DNA of 64,000 nucleotides from assembly GCF_041928815.1 (NCBI RefSeq), contig NZ_JBHFEI010000013.1, forward strand, positions 1 to 64,000. The letters are read 5' to 3'. This DNA comes from JBHFEI01 sp041928815. GTDB lineage: Bacteria > Pseudomonadota > Alphaproteobacteria > Rhizobiales > Rhizobiaceae. Position numbers and translations under genes: made by a program. Below, piece by piece: positions 44,742-53,840 of this stretch. Position 1 is the stretch's first letter; every line of letters begins with the position of its first letter. A model generated the notes under the pieces. That model did not search any database and had not been told where the DNA came from. It was given only the letters and a program-made list of their open reading frames with translations.

Positions 44742-45836
44742 TCACGAGACCGGGACGGCTGCGGCGGCGGCGGGACGTCTGCGACCGCCGACGATCTGCG
44801 TCAGCCGGTCGCCGACGGGCTTCTCGAAGTAGCGGTCGGAGAGATAGGCGACGAGGACGGAGAGCGCCATCGGCACGAACCAGAACTGGTAGAAGCCGAT
44901 GACGCCGAGCGGCTCGACGAGGAAGCGCCAGACCACGGCGAGCATGACCGTCTCGACCACCGGATGCCACATGTAGATGCCGAAGGAGACGCGGCCGACC
45001 GGCGACAGCGGCGCGAGGAAGCGGGCACCGTCCGGATTGTTCTTCTCGACCACGGCGGCAAGCAGGATCGAGACGGAGAGGATGGCGAGGACGAGATAGG
45101 ACGGCCAGGCCATCAGCATCGCCGTCGCCGTCAGCGCGAAGCCGGCCCAGGCCCACAGATGCGAGCGCAGCGTGATTCCGGCATCGCGCACGAGGAGCAT
45201 GATGATGCCGCCGATGGCGAAATCGACGAAGGCGCGATAGGCGCCGAACGTATCGGCCTTGAGCCAGCTTTCGAACGGGATGATGCCGGCCCGGGTGGCG
45301 GCCTCGAGCGCGACGATGCTGACGGCGATCAGGCCCGCCAGCGCCTTCATGCCGCCGATGCGGATGGCGAAGGCGTAGAGCGGCAGCAGCAGGTAGCAGA
45401 ACCATTCCGCCGACAGCGACCAGGTGACATAGTTGAAGCTCAGATGCTCCGTCGTGCCCCAGGCCTGCAGCAGCAGGAGATTCTGCAGCAAAAGGTCGAC
45501 GTCATAGCGCTCCGGCTGGGTCGTCGGCACGAGGTTGAGGTGCACGGCGATGCCGACGGCGACGAAGAAGCCGAAGGTGACGAGGTAGAGCGGGTAGAAG
45601 CGGGCAAGGCGCTTGACGAGGAAGGACCGGTAGCCGCGCCAGTTCAGCACCGTGTCGCCATAGCGATAGAGGATGAGGAAGCCGGAGATGATGAAGAACA
45701 TGTCCATCAGCGGCAGCAGGCGCTCCAACGTGTGACTTGCCTCGAACTGGTCGCCGGGGCCGTAGCGCAGGAAATGATAGGCCATCACCAGAAGGGCGGC
45801 GAGCAGGCGCCAGAACTCGATTATCCGGAAAAACAT
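44742..45836 (-). CDS. Acyltransferase family 3 (OafA/YrhL-type) membrane protein
   Basis: A 364-residue inner-membrane protein with about ten helices. The N-terminus RIIEFWRLLAALLVMAYHF has the catalytic-type His, followed by MDMFFIISGFLILYRYGD and RLARFYPLYL, all acyltransferase-3 hallmarks. The family O-acetylates or acylates lipopolysaccharide, exopolysaccharide or Nod-factor-like sugars. It sits between dnaK and dnaJ in the same orientation, presumably a later insertion that split the chaperone pair. Confidence 0.88.
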   Translation of the reverse strand: MFFRIIEFWRLLAALLVMAYHFLRYGPGDQFEASHTLERLLPLMDMFFIISGFLILYRYGDTVLNWRGYRSFLVKRLARFYPLYLVTFGFFVAVGIAVHLNLVPTTQPERYDVDLLLQNLLLLQAWGTTEHLSFNYVTWSLSAEWFCYLLLPLYAFAIRIGGMKALAGLIAVSIVALEAATRAGIIPFESWLKADTFGAYRAFVDFAIGGIIMLLVRDAGITLRSHLWAWAGFALTATAMLMAWPSYLVLAILSVSILLAAVVEKNNPDGARFLAPLSPVGRVSFGIYMWHPVVETVMLAVVWRFLVEPLGVIGFYQFWFVPMALSVLVAYLSDRYFEKPVGDRLTQIVGGRRRPAAAAAVPVS

Positions 45837-45942
45837 TCTGACCCCACACCGACCCGAGCTTCAAGCCCGACGAGAGCTTTAGCAAAGGATGATACGGGAG
45901 GGGGATAAATCCCCTGTTAAGATTAATGCTGCCATCGGCACG

Positions 45943-45972
45943 AAAAAGCCCGGACCGCGGGAGCGGTCCGGG
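45943..45972 (-). terminator. Rho-independent terminator of dnaK
   Basis: On the minus strand a perfect 10-bp stem CCCGGACCGC/GCGGTCCGGG with a 4-base loop is followed by CTTTTT, 21 bases after the dnaK stop. The strongest classical terminator in the window; it should separate dnaK from the genes downstream. Confidence 0.88.
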
Positions 45973-45993
45973 CCGGATCACCGGAGACGGCGA

Positions 45994-47910
<1,917 letters not shown>

Positions 47911-48023
47911 ATCATGTCTCCTTGCAGCGGACTGTCCGAACCCGTTCGGCGTTCCCTGGACAGCCCCTAACGGGGATGGTCTTGAACTTCAAATGTGCGG
48001 CACGCTTTCGCGCTGATGGGGGC

Positions 48024-48053
48024 TATATAAGGACCACCGTTTCGGACTGCAAG
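48024..48053 (-). promoter_or_regulatory. RpoH (sigma-32) type heat-shock promoter of dnaK
   Basis: Read on the minus strand: -35 CTTGCA (48048-48053), 15-base spacer, -10 CCTTATATA (48024-48032), compared with the alphaproteobacterial RpoH consensus CTTGAA and CCCCATNTA. It lies about 115 bases before the dnaK start and is the only such match between dnaK and the PBP1A gene. Confidence 0.65.
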
Positions 48054-48100
48054 GCAGCGGCAGAGGCGAAATCCAGCAAAATCAGACGGCCGCAAACGCC

Positions 48101-50305
48101 TCAGTTTCCGGTGAGAATATCGTAGAGCGTCGTGCGCCGCGTCGCCCCCGTCGTCTCGCCGACATCGGCCGGCGGCACGAGGTCCGGCATCGCCGTCTGC
48201 TGCTCGGCCTCGCCCTCGGCGATCGCCCCCTCCACCGTCATCGGGGGCCCGGGAAAGGCGTCGATCGCGGCGGACGGCAGGCCGTCCGGCGGCGCATGCG
48301 CCCCCTCGCCCGGCGCCGGCCCGTCGAAGACCGGTTCGACGGCGGAGAGGCCGAAGAGCGGCACAGGCGAGAGCCCGTCATGGGCGGCGGTCATGAAATC
48401 GTGCCAGGCGACGGCAGGCAGGCCGCCGCCCGTCACCTTCTTCATCGAACGGCCATCGTCATTGCCGAACCAGATGCCGGTCGTCAGGTTGCTGGTATAG
48501 CCGACGAAGAGCGCGTCGCGGAAGGATTGCGTCGTGCCGGTCTTGCCGGCCGCCTCCCATTGGGCAAGCCGCGCCTTCCTGCCGGTGCCCCCAGTGAGGA
48601 CGCCGGCCATCATCCGGTTCATCCCGGCGACGACGGCCGGATCGAGCACACGGGGCGGATGGGCGTGATCGGCCGCGTAGACGGGGGTGCCGTCCGCCTT
48701 CGTCACCCGCGCGATGATGTAGGGCGAGGCCTTGAAGCCACCGTTCATGAAGGGCGCATAGGCCGACGTCAGCTCGACGAGGCTGACCTCGGAGGTTCCG
48801 AGCGCGATCGAGGCGTTGACCTGCAGCTCGGAGGTGATGCCGAGCCGGCGGGCGAGGCGTGCCACCTGCTGCGGACCGGCCTCCATCACCAGTTGGGCCG
48901 CGATCGTGTTCAGCGACTGGGCAAGCGCGGTGGCGAGCGTCACGGGCCCACGATATTTCTGGTCGTAGTTCTCCGGCGTCCATTTGCCGATCTTCACCGG
49001 CGCGTCGTTGCGCACGGAGGCGCCGGTGCGGCCGATCTCCATGGCGGCGGCATAGACGAAGGGCTTGAAGGCGGAACCCGGCTGGCGCTTCGCCTTGAAG
49101 GCGCGGTTGAACTGGCTCGTCGCATAGTCGCCGCCGCCGACGATCGCGCGGATCGCGCCGGTGCCGTCGAGCGAGACGAGGGCGGCCTGCGAGGCGTCGA
49201 GCCTCGCCCCCTCCCCGTCGAGAAGCCGCGCCAGCGTCTCCTCCGCCTTCTTCTCCAGGCCGAGGTCGAGCGTCGTCTCGACGACGAGGTCCTCGCCGAT
49301 CGTGCCGATGAGGCCGGGCAACTGGTCCATCACCATGTCGGCGGCATAGTTCTCCGCGCCGGACCAGAAGCTCTTCGCCCGGGTCGGCGGCTGCGACATC
49401 GCCGACTTGGTTTCCGCCTCGGTGATGAAGCCCTCTTCCTGCATGGCGCCGAGCACGACTTGGGCCCGCTCCTCCGCCGCTTCCGGGTCGCGCGCGGGCG
49501 ACAGGCGCGAGGGCGCCTTCAGCAGGCCGGCGAGCAGCGCCGCCTCGCCGAGATTGACGTCGCGCGCCGGCTTGTTGAAATAGCGACGCGACGCCGCCTC
49601 GACCCCATAGGCGTTGGAGCCGAAGAAGACGCGGTTGAGATACATCGTCAGGATCTGGTCCTTGGTGTAGGTCTGCTCCAGCCAGAGCGCCAGCAGCACC
49701 TCCTGCACCTTGCGCTCCAGCGTCCGCTCCGGCGAGAGGAACATGTTCTTGGCGAGCTGCTGGGTCAGCGTCGAGCCGCCCTGCACCATGCGCCCGGTCG
49801 TCAGGTTGGTGATCATCGCCCGGGCGAGGCCGAGCGGATCGATGCCGAAATGCGAATAGAAGCGCCGGTCCTCGATGGCGATGACCGCCTGCGGAATATA
49901 GGGCGACATGGTCTCGAGCGAGACAGCCTCGCCGCCCGTTATGCCGCGATTGGCGATCGTCGAACCGTCGACGGCGAGGATCTTGACGTTCGGCGGACGC
50001 TCGGGCACGGCCCAGGTCGTGGCGCTCGGCATGCGCGCGCCGTAATAGAGCACGATGCCGGCAAGGCCGATGCCGCCCCAAAGGCCGAGCACCGCGGTCC
50101 AGTAGACGATGGCGCGCAGGAAGCCGAACAGGCCGCCGCCGGACCGCCGGCCGCGGCTGCGCCGGGCCGGCGGCCTGCCTTTCGCAGCCTTCCTCGATCC
50201 GCGTCCGCCGGCGACCCGGTCGGCCGCCGCGACCGAAAAGTCCGCCCCGCCGCTCCTGCCGTCGAAGGACGGCTCCACGCGCTGTCGTGATTTCCTGCCT
50301 GCCAT
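48101..50305 (-). CDS. mrcA: Penicillin-binding protein 1A (bifunctional transglycosylase/transpeptidase)
   Basis: A 734-residue class A PBP from ATG 50305. A basic Arg/Lys-rich cytoplasmic tail of about 80 residues precedes one membrane anchor (AIVYWTAVLGLWGGIGLAGIV). The glycosyltransferase domain has EDRRFYSHFGIDPLG and GGSTLTQQLAKN. The transpeptidase domain has SAFKPF (Ser nucleophile), SLN and GKTGTTQSF. It polymerises and crosslinks peptidoglycan. Divergent in function from its neighbours and apparently monocistronic. Confidence 0.93.
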   Translation of the reverse strand: MAGRKSRQRVEPSFDGRSGGADFSVAAADRVAGGRGSRKAAKGRPPARRSRGRRSGGGLFGFLRAIVYWTAVLGLWGGIGLAGIVLYYGARMPSATTWAVPERPPNVKILAVDGSTIANRGITGGEAVSLETMSPYIPQAVIAIEDRRFYSHFGIDPLGLARAMITNLTTGRMVQGGSTLTQQLAKNMFLSPERTLERKVQEVLLALWLEQTYTKDQILTMYLNRVFFGSNAYGVEAASRRYFNKPARDVNLGEAALLAGLLKAPSRLSPARDPEAAEERAQVVLGAMQEEGFITEAETKSAMSQPPTRAKSFWSGAENYAADMVMDQLPGLIGTIGEDLVVETTLDLGLEKKAEETLARLLDGEGARLDASQAALVSLDGTGAIRAIVGGGDYATSQFNRAFKAKRQPGSAFKPFVYAAAMEIGRTGASVRNDAPVKIGKWTPENYDQKYRGPVTLATALAQSLNTIAAQLVMEAGPQQVARLARRLGITSELQVNASIALGTSEVSLVELTSAYAPFMNGGFKASPYIIARVTKADGTPVYAADHAHPPRVLDPAVVAGMNRMMAGVLTGGTGRKARLAQWEAAGKTGTTQSFRDALFVGYTSNLTTGIWFGNDDGRSMKKVTGGGLPAVAWHDFMTAAHDGLSPVPLFGLSAVEPVFDGPAPGEGAHAPPDGLPSAAIDAFPGPPMTVEGAIAEGEAEQQTAMPDLVPPADVGETTGATRRTTLYDILTGN

Positions 50306-50437
50306 GTCGGATCGGCCGTTCGCCTTTCGGTTCCGCTGCCCCGACGCCCCGCAGGACGCCGCGCCGTTCATGCGCCGCTGTGGCCTGGACTCTAATTGCG
50401 GCGATTTAAGGCGGGGTTAAGGATGGCGGCCCGGTCT

Positions 50438-51406
50438 TCAGGCCGGCGTCTCGTCGCTTTCCGACAGGAAGCGGTGGCGCTCGAACAGCACGATGATGAC
50501 GAGGGCCACGAGGAAGGGAACGATCAGGTAGAGCAGGCGGAAGATCGCCAGCGCCGCGAGCACGGCGGCCGGATCCATTTCCGGAAGCGCGGCGATGAAG
50601 ACGAATTCGAGCACGCCGATGCCGCCCGGCGCGTGCGAGAGCAGCGCCACCGAGAAGGAGGCGAGGAAAATGCCGAGGATGACGACGAACCCGGGATTGC
50701 CGGCGGCCGGCAGGGCGAAATAGATGATGGAGGCCGCCGCGATCAGTTCCGCCGGCGCGATGACGAGCTGGCGGAAGACGAGGGAAGGGCGCGGATAGTG
50801 GAGCTGGAACCAGCGCGTCTTCACCGGTCTGAACCCGATCAGGCTGCCGGCGACATAGAGCCCGACCAGCATCAGGATCAGCACACCCGCCACGACGGAG
50901 GCGCCCTCCGGCAGGAAGGGGATGAAGCGGTCGATCACGCCCGGTTTCAGCAGCAGCACGATCGCCACGAGCATGACTGTGCCGAGCGCGAAGGTGAAGG
51001 AGCAGAAGGCGACGAGCACGCCGATCTCGCCGGGCGTCAGCCCCTTGGAGGCATAGGCGCGGTAGCGGATCACCGCACCGGAGAAGACCGAGGCGCCGAC
51101 CGTGTGCGAGATCGCATAGGTGGTGAAGGAACAGAGCGTGATGAACCAGAGCGAGATGCGATGGCCGAGATGGGCGAGCGCCAGGTGATCATAGGCCGCG
51201 AGCGCCGCATAGGCGAAGAGCGTCGCGCCGATGGCGCAGAGCCAGGCCGAGAGCGGCACCGCCTCGAAACGGGCGACGAACTCGGCAAAGGACAGGCCCT
51301 GCACTTCGTCGTAGAGGGCGTTGAGCGAGAAGACGATCGCGGCGAGGCCGATCACCGGCCACATGAACTTCCGGATGAGGCGCATCATCGGTACCCGCCG
51401 CCGCAT
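50438..51406 (-). CDS. Lysylphosphatidylglycerol synthase/UPF0104-type membrane protein
   Basis: A 322-residue protein with about eight membrane helices and the family motif SHAPGGIGVLEFVFIAALP, as in the flippase half of MprF and in YbhN-type proteins. The cytoplasmic synthase half of MprF is missing, so it is a stand-alone membrane unit, possibly lipid translocation. Start 51406 has a G-rich site (ACAGGGGCGCG); ATG 51388 is an alternative. Function unproven. Confidence 0.82.
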   Translation of the reverse strand: MRRRVPMMRLIRKFMWPVIGLAAIVFSLNALYDEVQGLSFAEFVARFEAVPLSAWLCAIGATLFAYAALAAYDHLALAHLGHRISLWFITLCSFTTYAISHTVGASVFSGAVIRYRAYASKGLTPGEIGVLVAFCSFTFALGTVMLVAIVLLLKPGVIDRFIPFLPEGASVVAGVLILMLVGLYVAGSLIGFRPVKTRWFQLHYPRPSLVFRQLVIAPAELIAAASIIYFALPAAGNPGFVVILGIFLASFSVALLSHAPGGIGVLEFVFIAALPEMDPAAVLAALAIFRLLYLIVPFLVALVIIVLFERHRFLSESDETPA

Positions 51407-51536
51407 CGCGCCCCTGTCCCGGAGAAACCGCCCACTCCGTCACGCCCGCGCGGGGCGTGCGCCTTCGTCATCCGCACCAAAACCGTCATGGGGCGATCTG
51501 ACCATCCCGGCCGGAGGGGGTCAACCCCTTTTACCG

Positions 51537-52922
51537 TCAACTCAGCGCGTCGAGGATGCGAATCCAGGAGCTGATGCCTTTGTGGAAGGAGGCGAGGTCA
51601 TACTTCTCGTTCGGCGAGTGGATGCGGTCGTCCGACTGGGCAAAGCCGACGAGCAGCGATTCCATGCCGAGCATCGACTGGAAGTCGCCGACGATCGGGA
51701 TCGAGCCGCCCATGCCGATGACGAGCGGCGGGTTCGGCCATTCGTCGGCGAGCGCGGCCTTGGCCATCCCGAGAAGCGCCGAATCGTAGGGCAGGCTGAT
51801 CGCCGGCGAGCCGCCATGCTCCTTGAAGGCGACGGTGCAGTCCGCAGGCAGCATGGCGCGCACATAGGCGCGAAAACTGTTGCGGATCGCCGCCGGGTCC
51901 TGCCTGCCGACGAGGCGGAAGGAGATCTTGGCGCTGGCTTCGGCCGCGATCACGGTCTTGAAGCCGGCGCCGGCATAGCCGCCGGAAATGCCGTTCACCT
52001 CCGCCGTCGGCCGTGCCCAGACCAGCTCCAGCACGGAGCGGCCCTTTTCGCCCGCGGGCACCGACAGGCCGATCGGGCCGAGGAAGCGTTCCGGCGTCAT
52101 GCCGAGCCCGTCCCACATCGCCTTGATCTGCGAGGGGGTCTCCTCGACGCCGTCGTAGAACCCGTCGAGCGTGACGCGGCCGGTCTCGTCGTGCAGGCCG
52201 GCGATGATGCGCGACAGGACATGCACGGGATTGGCGGCCGCGCCGCCGAAGGCGCCGGAATGGAGGTCGCGGTCCGCGGCCGTGACGGTGATCTCCTCGC
52301 CGACGAGGCCGCGCAGGCCCGCCGAGATCGCCGGCGTGTCGCGGTCCCACATGCCGGTATCGCAGACGAGGGCGCAGTCGGCCTTCAGTTCCGCCGCATT
52401 CGCCTCCAGAAAGGGCTTAAGCGACGGCGAGCCGGATTCCTCCTCGCCCTCGAACAGGATGGTGACCGAGCAGGGCAGGTCGCCGGTCGTTTCGAGATGG
52501 GCCCGGCAGGCCTCGACGAAGGTCATCAGCTGGCCCTTGTCGTCCGAGGTGCCGCGGCCGGTGATGACGCGGGCGCCGTCGGCCGCCTCGCGGATCGCCG
52601 GATCGAAGGGATCGTTGTCCCAGAGCGCCAGCGGATCGACCGGCTGGACGTCGTAATGGCCGTAGAACAGCACGTGGCGCGCGCCGGGGCTTTTCGAGGC
52701 GCGGTGGCCGACGACCATCGGATGGCCGGGCGTGTCGCGGACCGACGCGTCGAAGCCGATGTCGCGAAGCTGACGCGCCAGCCACTCGGCCGCCTTGCGG
52801 CATTCCGGCGCATAGGCTGGGTCCGTCGAGATCGAGGGGATGCGCAGAAGCTCGAAGAGCCGCTCGAGGCTTGCCGGAACCGTGTCGTCGGCCAGCGCGA
52901 GAATGTCCGAAATGTCTGCCAT
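51537..52922 (-). CDS. M20-family dipeptidase/peptidase
   Basis: A 461-residue metallopeptidase of the carnosinase/DapE-like group: LFYGHYDVQPVDP (His, Asp), GRGTSDDKGQ (bridging Asp), LFEGEEESGSPS (base Glu and metal Glu), VCDTGMW and late RIHSPNEKYDL. It hydrolyses dipeptides or related amides in the cytoplasm using two metals. Start ATG 52922. The marR gene lies about 80 bases upstream on the same strand. Confidence 0.9.
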   Translation of the reverse strand: MADISDILALADDTVPASLERLFELLRIPSISTDPAYAPECRKAAEWLARQLRDIGFDASVRDTPGHPMVVGHRASKSPGARHVLFYGHYDVQPVDPLALWDNDPFDPAIREAADGARVITGRGTSDDKGQLMTFVEACRAHLETTGDLPCSVTILFEGEEESGSPSLKPFLEANAAELKADCALVCDTGMWDRDTPAISAGLRGLVGEEITVTAADRDLHSGAFGGAAANPVHVLSRIIAGLHDETGRVTLDGFYDGVEETPSQIKAMWDGLGMTPERFLGPIGLSVPAGEKGRSVLELVWARPTAEVNGISGGYAGAGFKTVIAAEASAKISFRLVGRQDPAAIRNSFRAYVRAMLPADCTVAFKEHGGSPAISLPYDSALLGMAKAALADEWPNPPLVIGMGGSIPIVGDFQSMLGMESLLVGFAQSDDRIHSPNEKYDLASFHKGISSWIRILDALS

Positions 52923-53000
52923 GATGCGACTCTCTTCAAGGAATGCCCGGGCGAGCCTATCCTATCGCGCGCGCGGCTGCCATCGCGGCGACGGAGAAAG

Positions 53001-53453
53001 TCAGCGTTGCGCCTCCTCGTCGCGCTCGGCATTGGCGAGGACCATGCGCATGTATTCGAGCATCAGCTCGCGCTCGAAATGGCGGAAGCCGGCCATCAGC
53101 GACCGGTCGGCGGCCATCGCCGCCTCCTTCGCCGCCGCCTCGATGGCGCGGCCCTTCTCCGTCAGAAAGATCTGCTGAGAGCGGCGGTCGTCGGGGTGGC
53201 GCCGCTTCTCGACCAGCCCGTCGCGCTCCATGCGGGCGAGCGTGTTGGCCATGGTCGCCTGCTCGATGTCGAGCCGGTCGAGCAGCTGGCGCTGGGTCAG
53301 CCCGTCCTCGGCCCACAATTCGAGAAGGACAGGGAACTGGCCGGGCGCGAAGCCGAGCTGCCGCCCCCTCTCCTGCAGCGCGCGGGAGAAGCTCTTGGCC
53401 AGAAGGCCGGCAAGATAGGTGGCGGAATCCCTACGCTCGAATGCCATGGCCAA
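53001..53453 (-). CDS. MarR-family transcriptional regulator
   Basis: A 150-residue winged-helix protein: LTQRQLLDRLDIEQATMANTLARMERDGLVEKRRHPDDRRSQQIFLT is the recognition helix and wing. MarR proteins are dimeric repressors released by phenolic or oxidant ligands. It may start at the second ATG (53447). An imperfect dyad TTGC-N9-GCAA at 53486-53502 just upstream is a possible autoregulatory site. It precedes the dipeptidase gene. Confidence 0.9.
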   Translation of the reverse strand: MAMAFERRDSATYLAGLLAKSFSRALQERGRQLGFAPGQFPVLLELWAEDGLTQRQLLDRLDIEQATMANTLARMERDGLVEKRRHPDDRRSQQIFLTEKGRAIEAAAKEAAMAADRSLMAGFRHFERELMLEYMRMVLANAERDEEAQR

Positions 53454-53530
53454 CTCCTAAGCCCGATCTGCGGCGAAGACAAGTATTGCCAAGTAAAAGC
53501 AACTGACGGAGGAGTCCTGATCAAGAGACG

Positions 53531-53680
53531 AGGTCGCCACGGCGTGGCGGCGTGCCGTGGCGACCTGGTCTGAAACAGAACGAAGGCCCGGAGAGGGGGG
53601 TGAGGCCTTCGTCCATTGCATCCGGTTTGCGGCGGGGGACAGGCCTTGAACCGGATGTCGGCATGTCTTGTCTGCCGATG
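53531..53680 (-). ncRNA. Probable trans-acting small RNA, position and shape like alpha-r14 (Smr14C2/NfeR1)
   Basis: Three long perfect stems occur in a row: CATCCGGTT/AACCGGATG (53619-53657), ACGAAGGCC/GGCCTTCGT (53580-53612) and a 13-bp AGGTCGCCACGGC/GCCGTGGCGACCT (53531-53566), plus a small 5' stem (53659-53677). Read on the minus strand, the middle loop is TCACCCCCCTCTCCG and the first contains TGTCCCCCGCC, anti-Shine-Dalgarno-like loops. A promoter-like CTTGAA-N17-ACAAAT lies just upstream on that strand. The locus between marR and polA agrees with the rhizobial alpha-r14 family as I recall it. Strand and ends are inferred. Confidence 0.6.
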
Positions 53681-53686
53681 ACTTGG

Positions 53687-53715
53687 ATTTGTGGTCGGGA
53701 ATGTGGCTTTTCAAG
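53687..53715 (-). promoter_or_regulatory. Candidate housekeeping promoter of the small RNA
   Basis: On the minus strand CTTGAA (53710-53715) and ACAAAT (53687-53692) are 17 bases apart, a reasonable rhizobial sigma-70 match, with transcription expected to start near 53680. Confidence 0.45.
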
Positions 53716-53840
53716 GATGCCGCCGCCGGGGGTAAATTACAAATCGGTAACGTTGGCGTGAGGCGCCCGCAGACACCCGCCGAGGCCGGTCACGATTGGG
53801 ATATTTACGCTCGGTGCGCCCCGCGCTATCCCTGTCGGCC

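Noticed and set aside
48296..50290. 664-residue open frame antisense to the PBP1A gene
   Set aside because: GC-skew shadow of a validated gene with intact PBP motifs on the other strand.
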